Of a stretch of DNA of 64,000 nucleotides, positions 50,519 through 61,677 are shown in pieces (the stretch's first letter is position 1; each line of letters starts with the position of its first letter). The position numbers were made by a program, and so were the translations under genes. Source of the DNA: Roseateles terrae (lineage in GTDB: Bacteria; Pseudomonadota; Gammaproteobacteria; Burkholderiales; Burkholderiaceae_C); NCBI RefSeq assembly GCF_014192155.1, contig NZ_JACHXO010000004.1:372001-436000 (forward strand), in the 5' to 3' direction. Under the pieces are notes generated by a model, which saw only the letters and a list, made by a program, of their open reading frames with translations, made no database searches and was not told the origin of the DNA.

Positions 50519-50809
50519 ATGAAACTGCGTCCTCTGCACGATCGCGTGATCGTCAAGCGCCTCGAGAACGAAACCAAGACGGCCTCCGGCATCGTCATCC
50601 CCGACAACGCCGCAGAAAAGCCTGATCAGGGTGAGGTCTTGGCCGTCGGCCCGGGCAAGCGCAATGACAAGGGTGAATTCATCGCCCTGAACGTGGCCGT
50701 TGGCGACCGCGTCCTGTTTGGCAAGTACAGCGGCCAGACCGTCAAGGTCGATGGCGAGGAACTGCTGGTCATGCGCGAAGAAGACCTCTTCGCCGTCGTC
50801 GCCAAGTAA
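50519..50809 (+). CDS. groES: Co-chaperonin GroES
   Basis: A 96-residue GroES of standard length: [40 protein letters not shown] and [16 protein letters not shown]. It caps the GroEL ring during ATP-driven protein folding in the cytoplasm; the mobile loop is [15 protein letters not shown] 50519 follows AAGGAGA. Transcription starts upstream of CIRCE and is probably repressed by HrcA; groEL follows after 114 bases. Confidence 0.97.
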   Translation: MKLRPLHDRVIVKRLENETKTASGIVIPDNAAEKPDQGEVLAVGPGKRNDKGEFIALNVAVGDRVLFGKYSGQTVKVDGEELLVMREEDLFAVVAK

Positions 50810-52561
<1,752 letters not shown>

Positions 52562-52603
52562 TGTCCCCGGACAGGGTCTGGCCCTGTCCACCGCAGCCCG
52601 CTG

Positions 52604-52640
52604 CAAAAAAGGGTCGCCTCCGGGCGACCCTTTTTCTTTT
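52604..52640 (+). terminator. Rho-independent terminator after groEL
   Basis: AAAAAGGGTCGCC-TCC-GGGCGACCC followed by TTTTTCTTTTT. The stem pairs GGGTCGCC with GGCGACCC and has A and T tracts on either side, so it can work in both directions. Confidence 0.9.
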
Positions 52641-52734
52641 TCCGAACAGTCTCTACGGGTTGCCACGCCCGCTTTGCCGGGGGATGCACCGCCTGGACCA
52701 CAAGGCCCGATAATGGAGGTGCACTTACATATTC

Positions 52735-54756
52735 ATGATGGTCCAAGCGCCTTCGCAGCAATCTCTGATCCTGGAGACCCTGGCTCACGTTCCCTCCCTG
52801 GCCCATGCCGTCTACGGCGGCATCCAGGACGAACTCAAGAGCCGCCTGGAACACCACCAGCTGATGGCGGGGTGGTCCAAGCGCCGGGCGCACTTCACCT
52901 CCGACCTGGAAGACTCCCTCGGTCGGCTGCTGCGGCAGGCCGCTGACGGCAAAGACCCGCTGGCGCGTGACCGTCAGGCGCCCATTGGTCACACTGACAG
53001 CCTCAGTCTCAGTCTGGTGGATGAGAGCCAGGCGCTCAAGGACGTGGCCATCGCCCACGTCATCACCACCATCGAAGACAGCACCCGGGCGGAACTGCAT
53101 CAGCTGGGCAACTTCTTCGGCGCGCTGCGCGGCATTGCCCGGCCGCTGAAAAGTGACAACCCGCTGCGCGCCGCCGTCTTTGCCCACGCGCTCTCCCGCG
53201 CGATCGAAGGCGTGGACCTGGATGCCGACGGCCGCTACAAGCTGATGCGCATCGCCGCCGTGCCGCTGGCGCGCCAGCTGCAGCCGATCTTCACCCTGCT
53301 CTGCCGCGAACTGCGCCAGGCACAGCTCAGCGGCATGCTGCAGAGCCACGGCTCGGCGGTGAAGGAATCCGACCTGCGCATGCGCCAGTTCAAGGCGCTC
53401 AACCAGAATCCGCAGGCACCCAATACGACGCTGGATGAGGTCGCGCTGCTGCTGGACGCCGTCACCCGTCCGCATCAGCTGGATGAAGTGGCCAGCCCCC
53501 GCCTGGGGCCCGGCGCGCCCGGAGCGCCCAAGGGCGGGGACCTGCTTTCCCGCCTGTACGACCAGATCCTGGCCGACACCAGCCTGCATCCGCAGCTCAA
53601 GGTGCTGATGGGCCGGCTGCAGGTGGCCATCGTGCGGCTGTCACGGCTCGACGTGACCCTGCTGCGCCGCCAGGACCATCCCACCTGGCTGCTGCTGAAC
53701 CGCATCGCTGCCCATGGCGCCGGTTACCGCAGCCCGGAAGACGCCGGTTTCAAGGCCTTTGTGCAGCTGGTCGACCGGGTCATCCAGCCGCTGATCGCCT
53801 CGGAGCAACCCGCAGCCAGCCAGTTCAAGCAGGCGCTGGACGAGGTCGAGAAACACATCCGCGACCAGGCCCAGCAACACAGCGAACCGAGCTCCGGTGC
53901 CCTGCAACGCCTGGACCGCGAACAGCAGCGCCAGGAATGGCAGCGCGTGCTGCGTGAGCAATTGCAGCATCAGCTGGACGATGCGAACGCCGGCAAGCTG
54001 ATGCGCCGCTTCCTGCTGGGTCCCTGGGTGGAAGTCATCGCGCAGGCGATGGTTCAATTCGGGCGGGATTCGGAAGAAGCCGCCACCTATGTGGACCTGG
54101 TGGACGGCCTGCTGCACAGCGTGCAGCCGCATGCGGACGACCTGGCACGCCAGCGCCTTCGCGCGCGCCTGCCGCCGCTGGTGCAGGCGCTGGAGCGCGG
54201 CATGGACAGCATCGCCCTGCCCCAGCTGCAGCGCGAAGCCTTCATGAATGAGCTGATGCGGCAGCACGGCCGCGTGCTGCGTGGCCTGCCCGCCGATGAA
54301 ACCGTGCCGACCGCCGGTGCTCCGCGCCGACCGGCCCTCACGCCGGAAGAAGTGCTGCAGCAGCTGCTGGCGGAGCGCGAATCGCAGCTGCCGTCCCGCT
54401 GGGCCCACGAACGGGTCGACCGCGGTCAGTTGCCCACGGTGCCCATCGGCCTGTTCGCCGACCAGCGCTCGCCCGATGCGCAGGTGGCGTTGCAGCAGTG
54501 GATCAACGGCATGGAGATCGGCAACTGGTATCACCTGTTCATCAACAGTGAATGGGTCACCGCGCAGATTGCCTGGATCAGCGACAGCGGTCAGCTCTTC
54601 CTCTTCATCAGCCAGTTGCCGGACGACCGTCACTCGTTGACCCGTGGCGCGCTGGAGCAACTGGTGGTCAACGGCCTGATCACGATGTTGGAGCCGGAGC
54701 CGCTGCTGCAACGCGCCATCGGCACGCTGATGCAGGACCTGGAACAGCAGCGCTGA
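52735..54756 (+). CDS. DUF1631 domain-containing protein
   Basis: A 673-residue, helical, Gln/Arg-rich cytoplasmic protein of the DUF1631 family, which is common next to groESL or in Burkholderiales core genomes with no defined role. Typical stretches are TRPHQLDEVASPRLGPGAPG near the middle and NWYHLFINSEWVTAQIAWIS in the C-terminal, PilZ-like part. ATG 52735 (or 52738) is the first plausible start. GGAGG lies 13 bases upstream, longer than usual. Eight bases separate its stop from the patatin gene start. Confidence 0.85.
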   Translation: MMVQAPSQQSLILETLAHVPSLAHAVYGGIQDELKSRLEHHQLMAGWSKRRAHFTSDLEDSLGRLLRQAADGKDPLARDRQAPIGHTDSLSLSLVDESQALKDVAIAHVITTIEDSTRAELHQLGNFFGALRGIARPLKSDNPLRAAVFAHALSRAIEGVDLDADGRYKLMRIAAVPLARQLQPIFTLLCRELRQAQLSGMLQSHGSAVKESDLRMRQFKALNQNPQAPNTTLDEVALLLDAVTRPHQLDEVASPRLGPGAPGAPKGGDLLSRLYDQILADTSLHPQLKVLMGRLQVAIVRLSRLDVTLLRRQDHPTWLLLNRIAAHGAGYRSPEDAGFKAFVQLVDRVIQPLIASEQPAASQFKQALDEVEKHIRDQAQQHSEPSSGALQRLDREQQRQEWQRVLREQLQHQLDDANAGKLMRRFLLGPWVEVIAQAMVQFGRDSEEAATYVDLVDGLLHSVQPHADDLARQRLRARLPPLVQALERGMDSIALPQLQREAFMNELMRQHGRVLRGLPADETVPTAGAPRRPALTPEEVLQQLLAERESQLPSRWAHERVDRGQLPTVPIGLFADQRSPDAQVALQQWINGMEIGNWYHLFINSEWVTAQIAWISDSGQLFLFISQLPDDRHSLTRGALEQLVVNGLITMLEPEPLLQRAIGTLMQDLEQQR

Positions 54757-54764
54757 GCACGATC

Positions 54765-57185
54765 ATGGTTGTGTGGACCCGCCCTGTTCTGGCGCGGGCG
54801 GCGGCCCTGCTGATGGCCGCCTGCCTGCTGGTGCCCGTCGCCGACGCCGGACCCATCGTGACGCGCGGCCTCCGTCCGACGGCCGCTGCCAAGCCGCGCA
54901 CCATCGCAGCCGCAGTGCTTCAGGTACCCGTGGACACAGCCGCCTCAGCGGCGGCTTCGGCTCCAGCGTCAACGGACTTCGCGGCGCCTGCAGTCACGGT
55001 CGCACCGGCCGGCCCACGTCCCCGTCTGGGCCTGGTGCTGTCCGGCGGCGGCGCCCGCGGTCTCGCCCACGTAGGCGTGCTCAAGGTGCTGGAGCGGGAG
55101 CACATTCCGGTGGACGTCATCACCGGCACCTCGATGGGCGCGATCATTGGCGGCCTCTATGCCAGCGGCATGAGCGCCGAAGACCTGGACCGGGAGCTGC
55201 GCCGCATCGCCTGGGACCGGCTCTTCGCCAGCCGGGTGGATCGGCAGGATCTGTCGCAGCGCCGCAAGGAAGAAGACTTCGAGTTCTCCGCCACGATTGA
55301 ATTCGGTCTACGCAACGGCGAAGTGCGGGTGCCCACCGGCACCTTGTCCAGCCGCGGCCTGGAAGCCCTGCTGCGCCGACTTACGCTGCCGGTGCGTGAT
55401 GTCACCGACTTCGACCGCCTGCCCACACCCTTCCGCGCCGTGGCCACCGACATGGAAAACGGCGCCGAGCGCGTCCTCTCCCAAGGTGACCTGGCACTGG
55501 CCCTGCGCTCCAGCATGAGCGTGCCCGGTGTGTTCGCGCCGGTGGAATGGGAAGACCGCATCCTGGGCGACGGCGGCCTGGTGAACAACCTGCCCATCGA
55601 TGTGGCGCGTGAACTCGGTGCGGAGCGGGTGATCGCGATCAACGTGGGCACACCGGTGGCCGGGCGCTCCTCGCTGAATTCGCTGCTGGGCCTGACCTCG
55701 CAGATGATCACCATCCTGACCGAGCAGAACGTGCAGCGGTCCCTGGCCTCGATGGCGGCGGGCGAAGACCTGCTCATCACGCCGCGCCTGGGCAAGCTTA
55801 CTTCGGCCGATTTCGACAAGGCACCGGACTTCATCCGCATGGGGGAAGAGGCCGCCGAAGCGATGCTGCCCCAGCTGCGGGCCTATGCCGTCAGCCCCGA
55901 TCTGTATGCGCAGTGGCGCATGGCGCGCAGCGGTCTCAAGCCGCCGGCGCCGCTGGTGGCGGCGATCCAGCTGGAAGGCAGCGAGCTGACCAATCCGGAG
56001 CGGCTGCGCAGTCAGCTGGAATCGCGGCCCGGTGTGCCCTTCGACAACACCAAGGCCGAACGTGACATGCGCTTCCTGTCCTCCAGCGGCGACTACGAGC
56101 GGGTGGACTATCACGTCGAAAAACGCGAGGACGGCGAAACGCTGGTGTTCAGCCTGGAAGACAAGCCATGGGGCCCGAACTACTTCCGGGTGGGCATGGA
56201 CCTGTCCACCGATTCCGCCGGGGACAGCTTCTTCAATCTGCGCATCAGCCACAACCGTCACTGGCTTACCGATACCGGCACCGAGTGGCGCAACCAGGTC
56301 ACCATCGGCGAGACGCCGCGGCTCTATACCGAGCTCTACCATCCGCTGGGCCTGCGCCTCGGGCTCGGGGACGACTGGTTCGTGGCCGGCTGGGCCGAGG
56401 CCAACCAGCGCAAGCAGATCGTCTACAACGACAACGATCCTGACAACACCACGGTCGGTCAGGCGCGACTGGTGCGCCGCGATGCCAGCGTCGGCGTGGA
56501 CCTGGGACAGCCGTGGGGACGCTGGGGCGAGGTACGCCTGGGCCTGGTGCGGCAGACCCGTTATGCCAAGCCCGACCTGATCACGCTCGTGTCACCCGAA
56601 GTGGGCAAACTGCGCTGGACCAGTCATGAGTCCGGCCTGCGGCTCAAGACGGTGGTGGATCAGCTGGACTATGCCAACTTCCCGCAGCATGGTTACCGGT
56701 TCACCGCGGAGGCGGAAGCCGGACGACAGGACAACAAGAACCTGAACAGCGGGAAGTTCTTCCGCGTCAACGCCGACGGCACGATGGTGCAGAGCTTCGG
56801 CGGCCACACCCTGAGTTTCTACATGCGGGGAGTGGCGGTGCAGCAGCCGGATGATTCAGGGCTGGGCGGCTACACGCTGGGAGGCTTCCATCAGCTGTCC
56901 GGTTATCAGCCCAATCAGCTCAGCGGCAATGCACTGCTGTTCACCCGGGCCACCTACTACCGGCGGCTGAATGACTCGCCGTTCCTGTCCCGCGGATTCT
57001 TCGTGGGCGGCACGCTGGAAGCCGGCAACACCTGGACCAGCCGGCGCGACATCAACCCCAAGGATCTGCGCTACGCGAGCAGCATCTTCCTGGGGTCGGA
57101 CACAGGCCTGGGGCCGCTCTATGTGGGCCTGGGTTATGCGCCGAAGGCGGGCACGTCGCTGTACGTCTTCATCGGGCGGCCTTGA
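54765..57185 (+). CDS. Patatin-like phospholipase with C-terminal outer-membrane barrel (type Vd/PlpD-like)
   Basis: An 806-residue protein. The signal peptide is residues 1-28 (AAALLMAACLLVPVADA), then a low-complexity linker. The patatin domain is about 85-290: oxyanion loop SGGGARGLAH, nucleophile GTSMG, and the Asp of the dyad in GDGGLVNN. A POTRA-like domain lies near 395-465 and a beta-barrel follows, ending in the aromatic/Pro-terminated strand SLYVFIGRP. This order matches PlpD-type secreted or surface lipases. No clear proteolytic release site was noted. ATG 54765 is 8 bases after the DUF1631 stop, so the two may be co-transcribed. Confidence 0.92.
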   Translation: MVVWTRPVLARAAALLMAACLLVPVADAGPIVTRGLRPTAAAKPRTIAAAVLQVPVDTAASAAASAPASTDFAAPAVTVAPAGPRPRLGLVLSGGGARGLAHVGVLKVLEREHIPVDVITGTSMGAIIGGLYASGMSAEDLDRELRRIAWDRLFASRVDRQDLSQRRKEEDFEFSATIEFGLRNGEVRVPTGTLSSRGLEALLRRLTLPVRDVTDFDRLPTPFRAVATDMENGAERVLSQGDLALALRSSMSVPGVFAPVEWEDRILGDGGLVNNLPIDVARELGAERVIAINVGTPVAGRSSLNSLLGLTSQMITILTEQNVQRSLASMAAGEDLLITPRLGKLTSADFDKAPDFIRMGEEAAEAMLPQLRAYAVSPDLYAQWRMARSGLKPPAPLVAAIQLEGSELTNPERLRSQLESRPGVPFDNTKAERDMRFLSSSGDYERVDYHVEKREDGETLVFSLEDKPWGPNYFRVGMDLSTDSAGDSFFNLRISHNRHWLTDTGTEWRNQVTIGETPRLYTELYHPLGLRLGLGDDWFVAGWAEANQRKQIVYNDNDPDNTTVGQARLVRRDASVGVDLGQPWGRWGEVRLGLVRQTRYAKPDLITLVSPEVGKLRWTSHESGLRLKTVVDQLDYANFPQHGYRFTAEAEAGRQDNKNLNSGKFFRVNADGTMVQSFGGHTLSFYMRGVAVQQPDDSGLGGYTLGGFHQLSGYQPNQLSGNALLFTRATYYRRLNDSPFLSRGFFVGGTLEAGNTWTSRRDINPKDLRYASSIFLGSDTGLGPLYVGLGYAPKAGTSLYVFIGRP

Positions 57186-57191
57186 TCGCGG

Positions 57192-57220
57192 GTCGCCAGC
57201 GGTCTCAGACCTCTGGCGAC
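57192..57220. terminator. Long hairpin between convergent patatin and engB genes
   Basis: GTCGCCAG pairs with CTGGCGAC (8 base pairs), and the interior GGTCTCAGACC forms a second stem, so the whole can fold as one long stem with a single-base mismatch on each side. It lies between two gene ends and has no U-tract on either strand. Confidence 0.45.
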
Positions 57221-57229
57221 GCCGGTGGG

Positions 57230-58576
57230 TCAGGGCTTGCGGGTGTCGTCGGTGTCGTCCGCCGGATCGGCGTCGTGCGCATCGTCCGCACCATCCGCCG
57301 GATCCGCATCCGTCGCCTCGGGGACGCCCATCTCGTCGTCGTCGTAGTCCCGCAGAACACGCGGTTCGCGATGGGCCCAGTCATAGATCAGCTCGGCCGC
57401 ATCGTCCAGGCCCTGCTTGCTCAGCGCGGAGAACAGGCTGACGGCAATGTCGGAGTCTTCCGTTGCCAGAACCGCCAGTTCCTTCTGCACCTGCTCCAGG
57501 GCCGCGGCGCCGTCCTTGCGGTTTAGCTTGTCGGCCTTGGTCAGCAGCACCAGCAGGCTCACCTCGCCCGCCGTGACGCGGTCGGAGACGAACTCCAGCA
57601 ATTGCTTGTCCAGGTCGGTCAGGCCATGACGGGAGTCGACCATCAGCACCACACCGGACAGCGTTTCGCGCTGGCTCAGGTAGTCGGCCATCACGCGCTG
57701 CCAGCGCAGCTTGGCGTCCCGTGCCACGGCGGCATAGCCGTAACCGGGCAAGTCGGCGAACAGGGCGTCCGGCGCATCCTTCGGGCCCAGCACGAACAGG
57801 TTGATGTGCTGGGTGCGGCCCGGCGTCTTGGAGGCGAAGGCCAGACGCTTCTGCTGCGCCAGCGTGTTGATCGCGGTGGATTTGCCGGCATTGGAGCGCC
57901 CGACAAAGGCGATTTCCGGCAGCGGCCGCGCCGGCAGGGTCTCCGGCACGGCGTTGGGGTCGCGGGACGGCTCACCGTCCTCGTCGCCCTCGTCCATCTG
58001 ATCTTCCTGATCGTCACGATCGTGATCAGCGCTCAGGCCTGCGTCATCGAAGCCGCCCGAGGCGTCGTGATCCTGATCGTCAAAGTCTTCATCCGGTTCC
58101 GGTTCCTGCCCCGGCAGCACGCCGTTCTGGGGCAGATGGTGCAACTGGCTGGCGGTGGTCAGGAAGCGGGCGGTGTGAGTCCAGGCCAGCGCCCGCTTGG
58201 CCGAGGTGAGCGTCTCGACCGCGTCTTCGATCCCAGGGGCCGCGGCATCACGCCGCTTCGGCGCTGCAACGCCCGCCTGACCCGGTTGTGAACCCTTGGC
58301 GCCAGGCGTTGCCACGCCCTGGCGGCCGGCCTTGGCATTGGGCGCAGCGCGCTTCTTCGCACGCCCCTTGCGCGCCGCTGAGACGCCGGATTTCGCGGCC
58401 TTGGCGGCCTGCGCAGCCTGCACCGCAGCGGACACCTTCTTGCCCTTGGGGCCGGAACGGGGGGTCCCCGGCGCCCCTTCGGGAGCGGCCGATGACGCCG
58501 TTGTTGTTTCGTCACTTGTGCGGCCTGCGGGTTTCCCTGGGGTCGCCGAAGCGGGTTTCTTGTTGGAATCGGTCAT
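57230..58576 (-). CDS. engB: Ribosome biogenesis GTPase EngB (YihA/YsxC) with large N-terminal extension and acidic insertion
   Basis: A 448-residue protein, about twice the usual 200-220. The GTPase core (residues about 240-410) has G1 GRSNAGKS, G2 Thr in KTPGRTQHIN, G3 DLPGYGYA, G4 TKAD and G5 SALSKQ. Residues 1-120 are Lys/Ala/Pro-rich, then SAKRALAWTHTARFLTTASQ (the part normally just before G1). About 75 acidic residues follow (DEDFDDQDHDAS..DEGDEDGEPSRD) before PEIAFVG. The C-terminal tail is also acidic. EngB assists 50S assembly. ATG 58576 is the first start after the divergent cytochrome promoter. Confidence 0.93.
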   Translation of the reverse strand: MTDSNKKPASATPGKPAGRTSDETTTASSAAPEGAPGTPRSGPKGKKVSAAVQAAQAAKAAKSGVSAARKGRAKKRAAPNAKAGRQGVATPGAKGSQPGQAGVAAPKRRDAAAPGIEDAVETLTSAKRALAWTHTARFLTTASQLHHLPQNGVLPGQEPEPDEDFDDQDHDASGGFDDAGLSADHDRDDQEDQMDEGDEDGEPSRDPNAVPETLPARPLPEIAFVGRSNAGKSTAINTLAQQKRLAFASKTPGRTQHINLFVLGPKDAPDALFADLPGYGYAAVARDAKLRWQRVMADYLSQRETLSGVVLMVDSRHGLTDLDKQLLEFVSDRVTAGEVSLLVLLTKADKLNRKDGAAALEQVQKELAVLATEDSDIAVSLFSALSKQGLDDAAELIYDWAHREPRVLRDYDDDEMGVPEATDADPADGADDAHDADPADDTDDTRKP

Positions 58577-58646
58577 CGCGCTTCGGGTGTCAAAGAGACC
58601 CCATTGTAAGATTTCTCGGTTGCGCTCATCCAACCCCTCAACATTC

Positions 58647-59267
58647 ATGAAGACTGTCTCTTTCTTGTTGTCGAGCCTGGTTCTGTTGTCTGGCGCTGCG
58701 TGGGCGGCTGACAACCAACCCGCTGCCAAGCCCGATCTGGCCAAAGGCCAAGCGACCTCCACCCAGGTCTGCGCCGCCTGCCATACAGCCGACGGTTCCC
58801 GGGGCAGTCCTGCCAACCCCATCCTCCAAGGCCAGCATGCGGACTATCTGGCCAAACAATTGCACGAATTCAAGGCCGGTAAACGGGTCAATGCCGTGAT
58901 GAATGGCATGGCCGCCACCCTGTCGGATGACGACATCCGCAACGTTGCCGCTTTCTACGCCAGCAAGCAGGCCAAACCCGGTTCTTCCAAGAACAAGGAA
59001 TTGGTCTCGCTGGGCGAGAAGATCTACCGCGGCGGCATCGCGGACAAGCAGGTGCCCGCCTGCGCCGGCTGTCACAGCCCCAACGGTGCGGGCATTCCGG
59101 CCCAGTATCCGCGTCTGGCTGGCCAGCACAGCGACTACACCGAAGCGCAGTTGACCAACTTCCGTGCCGGTGCCCGCGCCAACAACGTGGCCATGGCGGC
59201 CATCGCGGCCAAGCTGAGCGACCGTGAAATCAAGGCCGTGGCCGACTACATCGCCGGCCTGCGCTGA
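58647..59267 (+). CDS. Cytochrome c4-type dihaem protein
   Basis: A 206-residue periplasmic protein: a signal peptide (residues 1-20, LLSSLVLLSGAAWA/AD) followed by two cytochrome c domains, each with a CxxCH haem site (VCAACHTADGS near residue 43; PACAGCHSPNGAG near 140) and distal Met candidates in the later part of each domain (MNGMAATLSDDDIRN; MAAIAAKLSDREI). It shuttles electrons to terminal oxidases or other reductases. It lies directly upstream of the ResB/CcsB maturation genes that would attach its haems, though a hairpin lies between. Confidence 0.92.
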   Translation: MKTVSFLLSSLVLLSGAAWAADNQPAAKPDLAKGQATSTQVCAACHTADGSRGSPANPILQGQHADYLAKQLHEFKAGKRVNAVMNGMAATLSDDDIRNVAAFYASKQAKPGSSKNKELVSLGEKIYRGGIADKQVPACAGCHSPNGAGIPAQYPRLAGQHSDYTEAQLTNFRAGARANNVAMAAIAAKLSDREIKAVADYIAGLR

Positions 59268-59299
59268 TCGCCCGCGAACGATGCAGTGAATCTGGAACG

Positions 59300-59323
59300 C
59301 ACCGGTGCTTGCACCGGTGTTTG
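59300..59323 (+). terminator. Terminator-like hairpin after cytochrome c4
   Basis: CACCGGTGC and GCACCGGTG form a perfect 9-base-pair stem with a 2-base TT loop (in practice about 8 pairs with a tetraloop), followed by TTTGTCC. The U-tract is short. Confidence 0.5.
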
Positions 59324-59422
59324 TCCATCTGCGGGCGATGCGGCCTGCAATCAGTTGTCACGCGGGCTTGATCGCCCGCTTGTTACATGGGCGTCCGGCA
59401 CGGCACGCGGATGCCCGCGACA

Positions 59423-61675
59423 ATGGCGCCCATGACCGAGAAGTCTTCCGTCCCTCCAGCCCCTGATTCTGTGCACGCGATTGCCGCGTCTGGCGCGGCC
59501 GCCGCGTCAGTTGCATCCTCCTCGGCGGCTCCCTCCGCTGCTGCCGCCGCATCATCTGCCGGCCCGTCCTTCGCCAGAGTCGCCCTCGCCGACGCGATGG
59601 AGCTGGTGGCGTCCATGCGTTTTGCGATTTCGCTGTTGGTGGTCATCTGCATCACCGCGGTGATCGGCACGGTCGTCAAGCAGAACGAGCCGATGAACAA
59701 CTACGTCAACCAGTTCGGCCCTTTCTGGTCCGAGCTGTTTGGCCACATGAGCCTCTACACCGTCTACAGCGCCTGGTGGTTTCTGCTGATGATGGGCTTC
59801 CTGGTGGTGTCCACCAGCCTGTGCGTGGCCCGTCACACGCCGAAGATCCTGCGGGACTTCAACAACTACAAGGAAACGGTGCGGGAGCAGTCCCTGCAGG
59901 TGTTCCGCCACAAGGGCCTCGGTTATCTGCAGATGGGTCCGGAAGCCTCGCTTCAGCAGATCAACGCCTGGCTCTCGGCCCACGGCTGGCGCGCCCGCGC
60001 CCAGGTGCGCAATACCGGCGTGATGATCGGCGCCAAGAAGGGCGCTGCGCACAAGGTCGGTTACCTGGCGGCCCACTCGGCCATCGTGCTGATCTGCCTG
60101 GGCGGCCTGTTCGACGGAGACCTGCTGGTGCGGGTGACGATGTGGGCGCAGGGCAAGTCCATCTATCAGGGCTCGGACTTCACCCAGATGTCGCCGCAGA
60201 ACCACCTGGGCCCGGGCAACCCGAGCTTCCGCGGCAACCTCTTCGTGCCCGAAGGCAGCCGCAGTGCGTCTGCCCTGCTCAACATGCCCACCGGTGTCGT
60301 CCTGCAGGAGCTGCCGTTCGAGGTCGAGCTGAAGAAGTTCAAGGTCGAGTATTACGACACCGGCATGCCCAAGCTGTTCGCCAGTGACATCGTCATTCAC
60401 GACCGCGAAACCGGCACCACCCAGGCAGCGACGGTCAAAGTCAATGAACCGGTCACCTACCGCGGCCTGACGCTCTATCAGAGCAGCTTCGAAGACGGCG
60501 GCTCCGAGCTGCAACTGCGGCTGCGCAATCTCTCCGGCAACGATGACGTCGACCTGACCGGCAAGGTCGGGGGCGCGGTCCAGCTGGGCCAGGGCGAAGC
60601 GCGGTCCACCCTGGAGTTTTCAGATCTGCGCGTCATCAACGTGGAAAACCTCGGCGGCGCCGCTGCGGGGGCCGCCGGTGGCGCCAGTGATGCCGCCACC
60701 GATGTCCGCCGCGTAGACCTGGTCGGCAGCCTTGACAAGCATCTGGGTGCAGGCGTCAGCGTCGGTTCGAAAAAGTCACTGCGCAACGTCGGCCCGTCCT
60801 TCAGCTACAAGATCCGGGACGCCAGCGGACAGGCCCGCGAATACAACAACTACATGCTGCCGTTGGAGCTGGAAGGCCAGCGGGTCTATCTGCTCGGTGT
60901 CCGCGAAGCCACCGGTGAGAGCTTCCGCTACCTGCGGGTGCCGGTGGATGGCCGGGACAGCATGGATGCCTGGCTGTCGATGCGCCGGGCCCTGGCCGAT
61001 CCGGCCCAGCGCAACCGCGCCGCCCGCCGGTATGCCGAAGCCGCCGCACCCAGCGACAACCCCAAGACCCGCGAACAGCTGGAAGCCACCAGCCTTCGGG
61101 TGCTGACCCTGTTCGCCGGCGCCGAAGGCCTCAAGGTCAATGCGCCCTCCCAGGGCGCCATCGGCGGCCTGCCGGCGCTCTCGGACTTTGTGGAAAAGGA
61201 AGTGCCGGAGGCCGACCGTCCGCGCGTGTCCGAAGTGCTGCTGCGCATCCTCAACGGCAGCCTGTTCGAGCTGTACAAGCAGGCCCAGCAACAGCTGGGG
61301 CAGCCGGCGCCCGAACCGGGGCCGCAGACGCAGGCCTTCATGACGCAGGCGGTGCTGTCGCTGTCCGACGCCATGTTTTATCCGGCCCCAATGATCCTTC
61401 AGCTGAAGGATTTCAAGCAGGTGCAGGCCAGCGTCTTCCAGGTCACCCGCGCGCCGGGCCGAACCCTGGTCTATGCCGGCGCCATCTTGCTGATCATCGG
61501 CGTGTTTGCGATGCTCTACATCCGCGAGCGCCGGTTGTGGATCTGGCTGGAATCGGCCCCGGGCCGTCCGGAACACACCCGCGTTCGGATGGCGATGTCC
61601 AGCAACCGGGACACGCCCGATCTGCCCACGGAATTTGAAGCGCTCAAGCGGCAACTGCTGCATGAGGAGGCCTGA
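59423..61675 (+). CDS. resB: Cytochrome c biogenesis protein ResB (Ccs1)
   Basis: A 750-residue ResB/Ccs1 protein of System II haem attachment. After an Ala/Ser-rich N-terminal region come transmembrane helices near residues 70-90 (MRFAISLLVVICITAVIG), 120-140 (WWFLLMMGFLVVSTSLCVAR), 215-235, and a last one near 685 (LVYAGAILLIIGVFAMLYIR). A large periplasmic domain lies between the third and fourth. It works with CcsB to deliver haem to apocytochromes such as the upstream cytochrome c4. The start is uncertain (ATG 59411, 59423 or 59432) with no Shine-Dalgarno to decide. Confidence 0.93.
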   Translation: MAPMTEKSSVPPAPDSVHAIAASGAAAASVASSSAAPSAAAAASSAGPSFARVALADAMELVASMRFAISLLVVICITAVIGTVVKQNEPMNNYVNQFGPFWSELFGHMSLYTVYSAWWFLLMMGFLVVSTSLCVARHTPKILRDFNNYKETVREQSLQVFRHKGLGYLQMGPEASLQQINAWLSAHGWRARAQVRNTGVMIGAKKGAAHKVGYLAAHSAIVLICLGGLFDGDLLVRVTMWAQGKSIYQGSDFTQMSPQNHLGPGNPSFRGNLFVPEGSRSASALLNMPTGVVLQELPFEVELKKFKVEYYDTGMPKLFASDIVIHDRETGTTQAATVKVNEPVTYRGLTLYQSSFEDGGSELQLRLRNLSGNDDVDLTGKVGGAVQLGQGEARSTLEFSDLRVINVENLGGAAAGAAGGASDAATDVRRVDLVGSLDKHLGAGVSVGSKKSLRNVGPSFSYKIRDASGQAREYNNYMLPLELEGQRVYLLGVREATGESFRYLRVPVDGRDSMDAWLSMRRALADPAQRNRAARRYAEAAAPSDNPKTREQLEATSLRVLTLFAGAEGLKVNAPSQGAIGGLPALSDFVEKEVPEADRPRVSEVLLRILNGSLFELYKQAQQQLGQPAPEPGPQTQAFMTQAVLSLSDAMFYPAPMILQLKDFKQVQASVFQVTRAPGRTLVYAGAILLIIGVFAMLYIRERRLWIWLESAPGRPEHTRVRMAMSSNRDTPDLPTEFEALKRQLLHEEA

Positions 61676-61677
61676 CC

